NCBI RefSeq assembly: GCF_002950945.1
Contig: NZ_CP012673.1
Span: forward strand, 1,302,001-1,366,000
Direction: 5' to 3'
Source: Sorangium cellulosum
Lineage (GTDB): Bacteria > Myxococcota_A > Polyangia > Polyangiales > Polyangiaceae
Length of the DNA: 64,000 bases
The notes under the pieces are model-generated. The model was not told the origin of the DNA and searched no databases. It saw nothing but the letters and a program-made list of their open reading frames with translations. Every line of letters starts with the position of its first letter. The first letter of the stretch is position 1. Shown piece by piece: positions 1 to 9,212 of the stretch. The position numbers and the translations under genes are program-made.

Positions 1-2044
1 CCCGGTCGAGGCGGTAGATCCCCGGGCGGCCCGCCTGGAAGGCGGCGACGTAGAGATACCTCGAGTCCGCGGCCATGCCCCCGACGCCGCTCAGCGCCGG
101 GACGGTCCCGAGCAGCTGCGCCGGCCCGGGCTCCGCAGCCGAGCGGGCGAAGAAGTAGGCAGGCGTGGTGTCGTTGCCCCGGGTGGGATAGAGCAGATCC
201 GTTCCGTCGAAGGTGAGCGCGTACGAGGGGGACGAGCCCGGGTAGGCGGGCGAGCTGTCCCACGTCGTCGGCGCCCAGGTCCCCGCGGCCTCGTCGAAGA
301 TCCGGAAGAGCCGGCTCGACGTGGCGCTGTTCGTCTGATCGACGCTGAACAGCGCCCCGTTCGCGAACTGGATGTCATATCCCATGTGCGCCGCGGTGAT
401 GCCGTTCGCCGTCCCGACCTCGAGGGCGGTCACGCCGCCGGACTTCGGAAAGGAGAAGACCTTCGTGGCGGTCGCGAGGAAGACGTGCGTCGCGCTCGTC
501 GTCATGCCCCAGCTCCCCGCGGCGGAGGACGGGAAGGCGACGCCGAGGTCGCTCGGCGCCGCGCCCACCCCGGCGTAGGGGAGGTCGGCGAAGCTCAGGC
601 AAGGCCCGTCGGGCGAGGCGGGGATGGCCGCATAAAACACCTGACCGACGGTCGAGCGGCTCGCGATCGGCCGCTCGGTGACGTCGGGCGAGCACCCGAT
701 CATCTGCCCTGTGTCGCTGAAGAGCGCGACCGGGCCCGCCGTCTCGGCCGAGAGGGCGACGACACCGCGGGTCGCGACATGGCTGTACCAGTGGACCGCT
801 CCGCTCGCGGGCAGGCAGGGCGGGACGTCGCCGCGGACCCGCGAGCTCGGGGCCAGTGGACAGCCCGGGAACGGCTCGGCGGTCTGCATGCTCTCCCCGG
901 GCCCCGGGGCGGTCACCTCGCAGCGCTCATCGCAGTTCGCCTCGCCGTCACACGCCTCGCTGCCCTCCGGGACCCCGTCGCCGCGCACCGTGGCGCGGAT
1001 CTGGAGGGTATACGCCGGGCGCGTCGCACGATTGGCGTCGGCGATCTCCACGTAATAGGTGCCCGCGGGCAACGCGGCGGCGCGCGGGTCAGCCCAGCCG
1101 TCGATCTTCGCGCAGCGCCCGGCGCCGCTCGTCGCGCCGCGGGTCAGGACCGTCGCGCCGTCGCCGGCGTAGAGGGTGAGGGTCGTGGTCGGCGAGCAGG
1201 AGCCCGGATCCGCGCCGTTGAACGCCTCGATGGAGACGTCTCCCGCGGTGGGCAGCGTGAACGCGTAGACATCCACCTCGCTGTCCGGGGAGATGCTCCC
1301 GCAGGCCAGCGCCCCGACCGGCACCGGGCCGCTGGCCGTCGAGGGCTCGTTGTTCGGCTCGGTCTCGGGGATGCAGCAGAGGCTCGGCGCGCCCGAGCAG
1401 ACGAACCCGGTCTCGATCTGGCAGCCGCTGCTGCAGCCGTCTCCGCTCGCCGCGTCGCCGTCGTCGCACCCCTCGTGGCCGAGGAGGATGCCGTCTCCGC
1501 ACCGCGCGGCGCACACGCTCGGCTCGCCGGTGCAGTTGTACCCTGGCTCGAGCGCGCACGCGGCGTCGCAGCCGTCCTCGTCGCTCGTGTTGCCGTCGTC
1601 GCAGGCCTCGTCGCTGGCGAGCACGCCGTCGCCGCAGGAGGACGTGCACACGCTCGGCGCGCCGGTGCAGCCGTACCCCGGCTCGGGCGCACACGCGGCG
1701 CTGCAGCCGTCTCCGTCGCTCGTGTTGCCGTCGTCGCAGGCCTCCCCGCCCGCGAGCAGCCCGTCCCCGCAGGCGGCCGCGCAGGCGCTCGGCGCGCCGG
1801 TGCACTCGTAGCCTGGCTCGACGCTGCACGCGGCGCTGCAGCCGTCGTCGTCGACCACGTTGCCGTCGTCGCACGCCTCGGCGCTCGCGAGCGCGCCGTC
1901 CCCGCAGGCGGCGTCGTCGCCGCCGGAGCCCGTGGTGCTCACGCCGTCCGGCGGGGTGGCCCCGGAGGCGCCGCCGCCCCCGCAGCCGGCCGCCACGCTG
2001 GCCCCGAGGGCGACGGCTCCGATCAGGCGTGTCATTTGCGGCAT
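1..2044 (-). CDS. DUF4215 Cys-rich repeat lipoprotein (3' end outside window)
   Basis: A minus-strand frame is open from the ATG at 2044 to the left edge with no stop, so the C-terminus lies outside the window. The N-terminus (MPQMTRLIGAVALG..., then VAAGC) is a signal peptide with lipobox, predicting a lipoprotein. About residues 45-220 are four to five Cys-rich repeats of the form CGDG-x-EACDDGN-x-DGCSAAC, the DUF4215 / myxococcus cysteine-rich repeat. A domain resembling a bacterial pre-peptidase C-terminal (PPC) fold follows (ETEPNNEPSTAS, VDVYAFTLPTAGDVSIEAF), then a region suggesting a beta-propeller. A GGAG lies about 13 nt before the ATG. The role is unknown; a surface-exposed myxobacterial protein is inferred from the architecture. 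Confidence 0.85.
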   Translation of the reverse strand, partial: MPQMTRLIGAVALGASVAAGCGGGGASGATPPDGVSTTGSGGDDAACGDGALASAEACDDGNVVDDDGCSAACSVEPGYECTGAPSACAAACGDGLLAGGEACDDGNTSDGDGCSAACAPEPGYGCTGAPSVCTSSCGDGVLASDEACDDGNTSDEDGCDAACALEPGYNCTGEPSVCAARCGDGILLGHEGCDDGDAASGDGCSSGCQIETGFVCSGAPSLCCIPETEPNNEPSTASGPVPVGALACGSISPDSEVDVYAFTLPTAGDVSIEAFNGADPGSCSPTTTLTLYAGDGATVLTRGATSGAGRCAKIDGWADPRAAALPAGTYYVEIADANRATRPAYTLQIRATVRGDGVPEGSEACDGEANCDERCEVTAPGPGESMQTAEPFPGCPLAPSSRVRGDVPPCLPASGAVHWYSHVATRGVVALSAETAGPVALFSDTGQMIGCSPDVTERPIASRSTVGQVFYAAIPASPDGPCLSFADLPYAGVGAAPSDLGVAFPSSAAGSWGMTTSATHVFLATATKVFSFPKSGGVTALEVGTANGITAAHMGYDIQFANGALFSVDQTNSATSSRLFRIFDEAAGTWAPTTWDSSPAYPGSSPSYALTFDGTDLLYPTRGNDTTPAYFFARSAAEPGPAQLLGTVPALSGVGGMAADSRYLYVAAFQAGRPGIYRLDR

Positions 2045-2226
2045 GAGTGCGTCGCCTCTCCGAAGGCGAGAGGAGAATCAAAATTGCCTCGAAAAGTCAA
2101 GCGATATCGCCCCGGATGCCCGGATCATGGGGTATGCGGGACAGGCTGGCGCGGCGCGCGAGGCGAGCTGTGCCGTTCCTCCTGCATTCTGCGGCGCGCG
2201 ACGCGGGGCGGCGCGGGATGGCCGCG

Positions 2227-2553
2227 TCAATGCGGCGGGTTGGACAGCTGGAGCAGCACGACGCCGAGGGCGACGCAGGCGAGCCCCGCGACGCGGAGCG
2301 GCGGCATGGGCTGGCGGAAGTAAAACGTGCCCACCAGGGCGATGATGGAGATGCCCACGCCGGACCAGACGGCGTAGACAACGCTGATGTCCAGCTTCTG
2401 CATGACCAGAGACAGGCAATAGAAGGCGGTGAGGTATCCGACGCACACGACCACGGAGGGCCAGAAGCGGGTGAACCCCTCCGCCGGCTTCAAGCAGGAG
2501 GTCGCCATCACCTCCGCCAGGATCGCGACCGCCAGCAGCAGCCAGTGCTTCAT
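2227..2553 (-). CDS. Small multidrug resistance (SMR/EmrE-like) efflux protein
   Basis: About 108 residues from MKHWLLLAVAILAEV to LLQLSNPPH, the usual SMR length, with four hydrophobic helices. It keeps the membrane Glu of helix 1 (AILAEVMATSCLKPAEGF), which binds proton and cationic drug in EmrE, and the YAVWSGVGI motif of helix 3. SMR proteins work as small dimers in the inner membrane exchanging protons for quaternary ammonium or similar cations. I start at 2553 because an upstream in-frame ATG would add 14 polar residues before helix 1. It stands alone, without the second subunit of paired SMR systems, so the substrate is not predictable. Confidence 0.9.
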   Translation of the reverse strand: MKHWLLLAVAILAEVMATSCLKPAEGFTRFWPSVVVCVGYLTAFYCLSLVMQKLDISVVYAVWSGVGISIIALVGTFYFRQPMPPLRVAGLACVALGVVLLQLSNPPH

Positions 2554-2619
2554 CGAGACATCCTCGCGGTCATGGCGACGGCCCGAGGATCTCACGGGCC
2601 GCGGCGCCGCAACAACGGC

Positions 2620-3375
2620 TCAGTTGCAGAGCAGCTTTCTCAGCTCATCCGTCCCCTTCGGGCCGGCGAGCGCGACAGAGGCCAGCCGCTGCGCCTTCGC
2701 CGCCCTGGAGCAATCGTCAGGCTGGTTGGGCGCCTTTTCCAGCAAGGACTCGATCTCCTCCGAGGGACCCTTCGCGTACTTCTTGATGCAGCGGAGCGGC
2801 GCGCCGTCATGAAGGTAGTACCGGAACTGCGTGACGCTGGTCGTCGTCGTCGGCTTATCCGGCGTACCCCTCCCGTCGAACGCCCAGGATCCGTCGCCGT
2901 GCAGCGCGAAGACGAGCTTGCCCTGGTCGTAATAGAACTGGTATGTATACTCGCCGTGCCCCGCGTCGCCGGCAGCGATCTCCGCCTTCTGGATCGCGCC
3001 GTCCGCCTGGTAGAGCCGGAGCTCGCCGCGGCCCTCGCCGCCGGCGCACTCGTAGCGGTGATCGGTTCGTTTCAGGTCCCTGCGGGACTGGATCTCCTGG
3101 TACCTGGCCCTGATCTTCTCGATGCGCGGATCGTCCTGGCTCCCCTCGGCTCCCCCAGGCTTCTCGGCGCCGTCCGGCGCTGCCGGGGAGCCCGTCGCGG
3201 GGGTCTGCGTGGCAGCCGCCGGCGCGCCGGTCGTGGGCGTGCTCGCGCTGGACGACGGAGCTCGGGTCGTGTCTGCCGGCGTCGAGGAGGACCTCGACGA
3301 GGTGGAAGACGGTGAGTTGCTCCCGCATCCGACGGCGGCCAGGAGGGTGATGCAGGTGATGGCAGAACGGATCAT
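2620..3375 (-). CDS. Hypothetical lipoprotein with Ser/Thr/Pro linker
   Basis: 251 residues. The N-terminus MIRSAITCITLLAAVGCGS is a signal peptide with lipobox AVGC. A low-complexity linker rich in Ser, Thr, Pro and Ala (about residues 20-80) follows, then a compact domain of about 165 residues with YTYQFYYDQGKLVFALHGDG and a Cys pair near the C-terminus (PLRCIKKY, PDDCSRAAK). I do not recognise the family. The start at 3375 is chosen because it gives a perfect lipoprotein signal; a longer in-frame extension lacks one. It is probably anchored in the outer or inner membrane; function unknown. Confidence 0.75.
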   Translation of the reverse strand: MIRSAITCITLLAAVGCGSNSPSSTSSRSSSTPADTTRAPSSSASTPTTGAPAAATQTPATGSPAAPDGAEKPGGAEGSQDDPRIEKIRARYQEIQSRRDLKRTDHRYECAGGEGRGELRLYQADGAIQKAEIAAGDAGHGEYTYQFYYDQGKLVFALHGDGSWAFDGRGTPDKPTTTTSVTQFRYYLHDGAPLRCIKKYAKGPSEEIESLLEKAPNQPDDCSRAAKAQRLASVALAGPKGTDELRKLLCN

Positions 3376-3446
3376 GAGGGCTCTCGCGCTTTCAGGGGGG
3401 GCTCGCGGCGGGTCCGCCGAACGGTAGCCTCTCCGCGCGAGCGGGG

Positions 3447-5003
3447 CTACCGCGACGGCCTGATCTCCAGGGGCGCGGGCTCCGGCGCTCCGCCCTTCGT
3501 GCGCCGCAGGACCGGGGGCGCGGGCGGCGGAGCCATCCACCACGACGGCCGCGGCCGCGACGACGTGTGCAGCGACGGCACGGGCGGCGGCAGCGTGGTC
3601 TGCGGCCTCGGGGGATCGCGCAGCTCGGCCGCGCTGAGCTGCCGTGCGCTGCCGTCCCCGGACAGCGTGGTCTCCGTCGAGGCCGCGTGCGCCTCGGCTT
3701 GCTCGAGCACCCGCAGGAAGTTCCCGCCCAGCAGGCTGAGGATGTCCCCATCCGAGTAGCCGCGACGGACGAGCTCCAGCGTGATGTTCCGGAGCCCGTC
3801 GCTGCTCGCGAGCCCCTCCTCTAGCCCGTCGACCCTGCCGAAGCTGGAGCCGATGCTGACATGGTCGATCCCTGCGACCTTCACCACGTGATCGATGTGG
3901 TCCACGACCCGCGAGAGCGGCAGCGGCTTCATCGGCCCTTCCTGGGCCCTGAGCCTCTCGAGCTCCTCGCGGAGCGCCGTCGGGTCGCCCTGGAGCCTCT
4001 CGCCGAGCTCCTTGAGGTGCGCCCCGTGCTTCTGCACGAAGCGCTCGGACTGCTCCGCGTACGTCCCGTCCAGGAAGAGCGCCCAGGAGTTCACCACGAC
4101 GAGGCCGCCGTTCTCCGCGATCGCGCGCAGCATGTAGTCGTCGAGGTCGCGGCGCTGGTGGCCGGAGGCGGGCATCGAGGAAGAGGTGATGACCGGCGCC
4201 TTGGCCACCCTCATGACGGCCTTGAACGTGCTGTCCGACGCGTGCGAGACGTCGACCAGCATGCCGATCCGCTGCATCTCGCGGACGACCGCCTCGCCGA
4301 AGGGGGAGAGGCCGCGGTGGCGGACGAACCCGGGCTCGAGGGCTCCTCCCGCGGAGTCGGCCCAGTCGTTCGTGGTCGTGTGCGTGAGCGTCATGGTGCG
4401 GACGCCGAGGCGGTAGAACGAGCGCAGCGCAGGCAGGGAGCTCTCGATGGCGTGCCCGCCCTCGATGCCCAGGAGCGCGGCGATCCTGCCTTCACGTTTG
4501 GCGCGGCGCACGTCCCTGGCGCTCCGCGCGAGCACCATCGTCCCGCGGCTGCGCTCGATCTGCCGGTGGGTCGCGTCGACGAGATCGAGCGCGCGGCGCG
4601 CGGCGCTCCCGCCGAGCGGCGAGGAAGTATAGGGCGAGGGCGCGCCGACGCGGATCGAGAAGAACGCGCCGGCGACGCCCGCCGCCTTGATCCTGGCGAG
4701 CTCCGCGGCCGTCGGATCGTGGCCCGGGCTCACCCGATCGAACGAGCCGCCGAGGAGCAGCGAGGGCACGGCGCTGTGGCCGTCCACGAGGATCGCCTTG
4801 GCTTGCAGCCGCGCGGCCCGCTGCTCCAGCGCCTCGGGCGCCGGCGGGCTCTCCACGACGTCGGGCGCGGCGTCGGTCCACGGCGCGATCTCATCGGCGC
4901 CCGTCGCGAAGACATCGGGCGACTCCGCGGGGGCAGGGGGAGGAACACACGCCGCGAGCGACGCGGCGGAGAGGAGCGCGAGGGACAAAGACGTGCGCAT
5001 CAT
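3447..5003 (-). CDS. Peptidase M19 (membrane dipeptidase) homologue lacking metal ligands; lipoprotein
   Basis: 518 residues: lipobox SLAAC (Cys19), then a renal-dipeptidase (M19) TIM-barrel over about residues 60-425, then a Pro-rich tail of about 90 residues. M19 enzymes hydrolyse dipeptides with a binuclear zinc site. Here Glu181 (GIEGGH) and His254 (DVSHAS) are kept. The HxD motif near the N-terminus reads DGHSAVP, so the Asp is Ala78. The second-site His of the usual FSHS motif is Ser275 (VITSSSM), and the GSDFDG loop Asp is Ser (IGSSFGRV). Fold identity is clear, but three substitutions of this kind should abolish normal zinc chemistry. It may be a binding protein or pseudoenzyme. An AGGA lies just before the ATG. 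Confidence 0.88.
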   Translation of the reverse strand: MMRTSLSLALLSAASLAACVPPPAPAESPDVFATGADEIAPWTDAAPDVVESPPAPEALEQRAARLQAKAILVDGHSAVPSLLLGGSFDRVSPGHDPTAAELARIKAAGVAGAFFSIRVGAPSPYTSSPLGGSAARRALDLVDATHRQIERSRGTMVLARSARDVRRAKREGRIAALLGIEGGHAIESSLPALRSFYRLGVRTMTLTHTTTNDWADSAGGALEPGFVRHRGLSPFGEAVVREMQRIGMLVDVSHASDSTFKAVMRVAKAPVITSSSMPASGHQRRDLDDYMLRAIAENGGLVVVNSWALFLDGTYAEQSERFVQKHGAHLKELGERLQGDPTALREELERLRAQEGPMKPLPLSRVVDHIDHVVKVAGIDHVSIGSSFGRVDGLEEGLASSDGLRNITLELVRRGYSDGDILSLLGGNFLRVLEQAEAHAASTETTLSGDGSARQLSAAELRDPPRPQTTLPPPVPSLHTSSRPRPSWWMAPPPAPPVLRRTKGGAPEPAPLEIRPSR

Positions 5004-5649
5004 CGGATCCTATCATGAGGAACCCGGCGCGGACGGCCCGAGCGGCGGCCGGACGGCGCCCCGAAGACGCGAGTCGACAGCGCCGACGGACGACGGCGCG
5101 CCGGTCCCGATGGACTGTCGTGTGCCGCCGTGGCGCAGGGGTGGCGCCGCCGTGGCCCGGGATCACCCGGTCGATGCCCCTCCGGAGGGCGTGAAGGCGG
5201 GGGTGAGGCATCGTGGGCGCGCGGCGTCCGCGACATCCACCCTCGGCGCGTCGACTGCGATGATCCGGCGGACACCGAGGGACGCGCGGCGCTGGCGCTC
5301 CCCCGGGCGGCTCTCGTTCTACGGGCTGGCGCGGCCCGGGTTCCAGCGCTCGCTGGGCGCGCTCGCGGCCTGGGCCAGGGCGGCCTGAGGCCGCACCTCG
5401 ATCGATCTGTATGCCACGAAGGTCGCCGAGGCGGCCCACCTGCTGCTGCCAGCGGCGCGCCCGGGAGAGATGTCGAGTGGGTTCACTCGCGTCTTTGTCG
5501 CTGTCTTCCTCGAGCGAGCCCGCGACACACCCAGAGAGCGGCAGCCCGAGGAGCGCGAGCGTGGAGAGCAGCCAAGTCGATCATTCATGAGATCCTCCCT
5601 TATCCCCCGTCTCGCCGAGGACGAGGACGGGCAGATCATTCGCCCGGCG
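5004..5649. other. 646-bp gap without an intact gene
   Basis: No open frame here has a convincing start, ribosome site and protein-like composition; the long open frames are high-GC artefacts. The only gene-like trace is the minus-strand lipoprotein-signal remnant listed separately at 5319-5588. No tandem repeat or strong hairpin was seen. Confidence 0.5.
5319..5588 (-). pseudogene. Possible decayed lipoprotein gene
   Basis: On the minus strand a good ribosome site (GGGAGGA) sits five bases before an ATG at 5588. A one-base frame change immediately after that ATG would give a classic lipoprotein signal (WLLSTLALLGLPLSGC, then an acidic stretch EEDSDKD). The frame that actually starts at the ATG instead reads Arg/Ser-rich sequence, though its later part (ATFVAYRSIEVRPQAALAQ, ending at 5319) looks protein-like. 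The pattern fits a small lipoprotein gene with at least two frame disruptions. This is inference from composition only; a chance arrangement is possible. Confidence 0.3.
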
Positions 5650-8022
5650 TCACCGCCCGGTGATCCAGTAATGGAAGGCGTGGAATCCGGAGCCGCGCCG
5701 GAGCGTGATCTCGATGGGGGTCGGCCCGGAGAGCCGCGCGGCGGGGAGCGGCAGGTCCCGCTCGACCCATGTCCCGGCGGGGACCTCGACGGTCCCGACC
5801 TCCTGGCCCGCGACGGAGACCGCGAGCTCGGCGCCGCCCTCCGCGGCCACCCGGAGCACGAGGCGCGCCTCGGCGACCCCGGCGGCGCCGGCCGCGCGCG
5901 TGAGGAAGCGGTCGGCGGTGCGGTAGAAGCGGCCGCCGTCGGCGATCTCGGGCCGGGCGGGGTCGAGCTCACCCGGCGCGCTGCTCTCGGGCGCGGGGAG
6001 CGCGACCACGTGGTTGTGCTGGTCCGCGAGTGGTCCTGGCCGGTAGTCGTGCGCCGACTCGGACTCGAGGTCCGAGACGTCGAGCTCGTCCAGGATCCGC
6101 TCGCCGGGGGCGGTGTGCACCGGCAGGGCGCCGGAGCCGAGGAGCTCCCAGCGCGCCTCGTAGGCGACCATCGTGGTGCCGCCGAGGATCGCTTGATCCT
6201 CGACGGTGGCGTCGACGAGCTCGCGGCCGAGCACCGGGGGGCACGCCATCCAGTGGGGGTAGACGATGAAGTGTGTCGGCCGTCGGTCCGGGGGCAGCTT
6301 CTCGTAGTGCTCGAACCTGGAGCCCGGGCCCGCGACCCAGTAGCGCGCCTCGCCCTCGGTCGTGAGGCCGACGACGTCGAAGGTCCTGCGGCCGCTGAAG
6401 TACGCGAGCGCGCCGGTGTCGTTCACGCCGATCCTGGCGTCCTCGGGCAGGTGCTCCGCCGCCCAGCGGCCGAGCCAGACCTGCTGCCGGTCGATGGCGC
6501 GCGCGGAGTTCGCGAGGTCGCCGATGGCCCACGGGAGCCGCGCGGCGAGCGCTCCGGCGAAGGCGCCGGCGACGAGCGGCGCGACGTAGTGGAGCGAGCG
6601 CTGGAGGCGCTGCGCGAGGTCGCCGATCTCGCGCGCGAGGCAGGCGGCCATGACGATCCACGCCGGGGCGAAGGGCCAGACGTACCGCACGCGGTTCCAG
6701 AGGAAGCTCAGGTAGGTGCAGGGCAGCAGCACGCCGAGCGCGAGCGCGATCACGACGGCGGCGTGCGCGGGGCGGCCCCGCCGGTGCGCGGCCACGACGA
6801 GCGCGACCGCGCCGAGCGCGATGACGGCGCCGGAGCCCTCGGGGAGGAAGACCGCAGTCCACCGGCCGCCGTTGAGCACGTCGGCGACGAGGAGCTGGAG
6901 GTTCTCGAGGACGGCGGCGCGGAGCGCGCGGGTGTCGTAGTTGGGGTTGCCGATCAGCCACTTGACGGCCGTCGTCGAGGAGGTCGCGTGGCCCGCGAGC
7001 AGGAGGTTCAAGGCGGGGACGACGAGCGGGCCGAGGAGGGGGACGAGGGCGAGCAGGCGGCCAGTGCGGGGCAGGGGAGGAGCCGGGAAGGGGGCCGGGG
7101 CGGGGCGGGGGGCGGTCGCGAGGGCGAGCGCGGCGATCAGCGAGGCGAGGGCGCCCTCGGGGCGGAGCAGGGGGGCGAGCAAGCCGGAGAGGGCGAGGGC
7201 GCGGGCGGTCGCGGCATACGTGGAGGCCGGGGCGGAGGAGGCCTGTCGGGCGGAGGCCGGTGGGGCGCCGTCCGGGGAGGTCGAGGCGGCGTGGGGTAGC
7301 GCTGCGGCGTGGTCCGGTGGAACCGCGGCGTGGTCCCTGGCGGGCTCCGGTGCTGCCGGCTCGCAGAGGGCGGCCGCGAGGCGCGCGGTGCGGGTGAGGA
7401 TCCAGGCGAAGGCGACCGTCTCCATCCCGCTCCAGGCGAACCAGGCGAACGCCGCGCACGCGACGCACATGGCGCCCGCGCCGGCCGCCGCCGCAGGCCC
7501 GGCGAGCGGGCGCGCGAGGCGCGCGGTCTCGACGGCGAGCGCCGCGTGGAACACGAGCCCGAGCGCCCAGACGGCGTAGACGAGCGAGAGATCGCGCAGG
7601 CCGAGCGCGTAGAACGGGGCGAGCAGCACGGGCCAGAGCAGGCTGGTCGCGCCGGTCGAGTAGCCCTCGCCGGCGACGAAGCTGAAGAAGCCGCCCTCCG
7701 CGAGCCGCCGCGCGTACTGCATGTGGATGAACGCGTCGTCGAGCGGCAGCGCCGGGTGCCCCGCGTCCGCGAGCACGGCCCGGGTGCAGAGCGCGCCGAG
7801 GACGCCGCTCGCGGCGAGCGCGGGCACGTACGGGCGGGCGCGGGCGGCGAGCGTGCGCAGCAGGGGGGGAAAATTCCAGGATGGTGCCGCGGCGCCCGAC
7901 CGGGTGCCTGCGGCGTCGGGGTCGGGCGCCGGAGAGGCCGCGGCGCCGGGCTGCGGCGCCGGAGAGGCCGCGGCGCCGGGCTGCGAGGCCGGATCGACTG
8001 CGCCATGATCGCCTTCCGCCAT
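5650..8022 (-). CDS. GT-C superfamily polytopic membrane glycosyltransferase-like protein
   Basis: 790 residues with an Ala/Pro-rich N-terminal tail (about 1-48), at least ten hydrophobic segments over 60-500, and a soluble C-terminal region (about 500-790) ending in a beta-rich module. The first extracytoplasmic loop carries LPLDDAFIHMQYARRLAEG; an acidic pair at this place is the hallmark of GT-C lipid-linked-sugar transferases, and DDAFI resembles the arabinofuranosyltransferase-like branch. The later GVNDTGALAYFSGRRTFDVVGL is also common in these proteins. It probably transfers a sugar from a polyprenyl-phosphate donor outside the inner membrane; donor and acceptor are unknown. It is divergent from trmB, with 86 bp between the starts. 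Confidence 0.75.
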   Translation of the reverse strand: MAEGDHGAVDPASQPGAAASPAPQPGAAASPAPDPDAAGTRSGAAAPSWNFPPLLRTLAARARPYVPALAASGVLGALCTRAVLADAGHPALPLDDAFIHMQYARRLAEGGFFSFVAGEGYSTGATSLLWPVLLAPFYALGLRDLSLVYAVWALGLVFHAALAVETARLARPLAGPAAAAGAGAMCVACAAFAWFAWSGMETVAFAWILTRTARLAAALCEPAAPEPARDHAAVPPDHAAALPHAASTSPDGAPPASARQASSAPASTYAATARALALSGLLAPLLRPEGALASLIAALALATAPRPAPAPFPAPPLPRTGRLLALVPLLGPLVVPALNLLLAGHATSSTTAVKWLIGNPNYDTRALRAAVLENLQLLVADVLNGGRWTAVFLPEGSGAVIALGAVALVVAAHRRGRPAHAAVVIALALGVLLPCTYLSFLWNRVRYVWPFAPAWIVMAACLAREIGDLAQRLQRSLHYVAPLVAGAFAGALAARLPWAIGDLANSARAIDRQQVWLGRWAAEHLPEDARIGVNDTGALAYFSGRRTFDVVGLTTEGEARYWVAGPGSRFEHYEKLPPDRRPTHFIVYPHWMACPPVLGRELVDATVEDQAILGGTTMVAYEARWELLGSGALPVHTAPGERILDELDVSDLESESAHDYRPGPLADQHNHVVALPAPESSAPGELDPARPEIADGGRFYRTADRFLTRAAGAAGVAEARLVLRVAAEGGAELAVSVAGQEVGTVEVPAGTWVERDLPLPAARLSGPTPIEITLRRGSGFHAFHYWITGR

Positions 8023-8108
8023 GGGCCGCGACGCATAGCACCGCCCCGCCCGGGGTCCGCGATTTCCCGCGCGTGCGCCGCCGGCATTTGGTAGAGCGCC
8101 GGGGCTCC

Positions 8109-8804
8109 ATGGTCTTCCAGCCGCGCCCGAACCACCCGTACGCCACCGCGCCGCGTTTCCCCGACGGCGACGACGTCTCCATCGACGACCTGATCCCGGG
8201 CGCCGGCCCCGTGGAGATCGAGATCGGCCCCGGCCGCGGCGGGTTCCTGTTCGAGCGCGCGGCGGCGAGCCCGGAGTCGCGGCTGCTCGGCCTGGAGATC
8301 CGCCTGAAGTGGTCGGCGCTCGTCGACGAGCGCCTGAAGAAGCAGGGGCTCGGCGGGCGGGTGCGGGCGCTCAACGCCGACGCGAAGGAGGCGCTGGCGC
8401 GGCTGCGGCCGGACGCGTCGATCGCGCGGTTCTTCCTGCATTTCCCCGATCCGTGGTGGAAGAAGCGCCACGAGAAGCGCCTGGTGATGGGCACGGCGCT
8501 GCTCGACAGCGTCGCGCGCCTGCTCGTCGACGGCGGCGAGCTCTTCGTGCAGACGGACGTCGAGGAGCGCGGGGCGCTCTACGCCGAGCAGATCGGCGCG
8601 CACCCGGCGTTCGAGCCGGCCGGCGACGCGCCCGGCTCACCGCACCTCGAAGAGAACCCCTACGGGGCGAGGAGCCCCCGCGAGCACCACGCGATCGCCG
8701 ACGGGCTGCCGGTGAGCCGGCTGCGCTACCGGAGGCGGCCGCGCGAGGCGGGGAGCGGGCGGCCGGAAGGGGGAGCGGGCATGTCGGGCGGCGGCGGGGG
8801 GTGA
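8109..8804 (+). CDS. trmB: tRNA (guanine-N7-)-methyltransferase
   Basis: 231 residues matching TrmB, which methylates G46 in the variable loop of many tRNAs using S-adenosylmethionine. Visible motifs are the SAM-binding segment VEIEIGPGRGGFLFERA (about residues 35-51), GLEIRLKWSALVDERL, and the family signature FLHFPDPWWKKRHEKRR-like segment (FPDPWWKKRHEKRLV). The C-terminus ends in a short Gly-rich tail (GGAGMSGGGGG) that is not typical. The ATG at 8109 is the first plausible start and gives a normal family N-terminus. No neighbour is functionally linked; it is convergent with the DUF47 gene. Confidence 0.95.
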   Translation: MVFQPRPNHPYATAPRFPDGDDVSIDDLIPGAGPVEIEIGPGRGGFLFERAAASPESRLLGLEIRLKWSALVDERLKKQGLGGRVRALNADAKEALARLRPDASIARFFLHFPDPWWKKRHEKRLVMGTALLDSVARLLVDGGELFVQTDVEERGALYAEQIGAHPAFEPAGDAPGSPHLEENPYGARSPREHHAIADGLPVSRLRYRRRPREAGSGRPEGGAGMSGGGGG

Positions 8805-9212
8805 GCGCTGCATCCGGCAGCGGTGCTGTCCGTGTTAGCCGGGAAACGTTGCTGCTGTGTGCTGGTCGATCTTGCGCGCTGTGGTTTGCGTGTTGACTGA
8901 AGAAGTTACACCTGAGACGACATCCAGCCGCGCTGCGCTGGTCCCCGCATGTTTCTTGACGTCCGGAGACACGCGTTCCGGATGGATCCTGTTGTTGCAT
9001 TTCCGTGTCAGTGTGATTTTGTGATTTGTTGAGTGTCTGCTCGCGTGAGCTCATGTCTTGGAATCGATCTTTCTCCCACGGAGAACGAGGCTCCGCCGGG
9101 AGGCCTCTTGCAACCATCGCGCACGCCGCTCGCCGCGCGGCCGACCCGGCACGTTATCGATGGAGTGCTGGCGGGGGCAGCGCGACGACGACGTCGGCGG
9201 CGGCGCGGGCCG
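8805..9212. other. 408-bp intergenic region, lower GC, no gene seen
   Basis: Between the convergent ends of trmB and the DUF47 gene. GC is visibly lower around 8850-9060 than in flanking genes. It contains two copies of the palindrome TCCGGA (8962-8967 and 8977-8982) nine bases apart, which can pair as a weak stem. No run of T follows, so a standard intrinsic terminator cannot be claimed. No open frame looks like a protein. Confidence 0.5.

Noticed and set aside
386..2323. A 645-codon plus-strand frame opposite the DUF4215 lipoprotein
   Set aside because: It spans two real minus-strand genes and their gap, and its composition is a shadow of the Cys/Asp/Gly repeats.
5130..5663. A 177-codon plus-strand frame between the M19 gene and the GT-C gene
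   Set aside because: Arg/Gly/Ala-rich without motifs or ribosome site; typical high-GC random frame.
8962..8982. An intrinsic terminator after trmB
   Set aside because: The stem is only 6 bp and no T-run follows on either strand.
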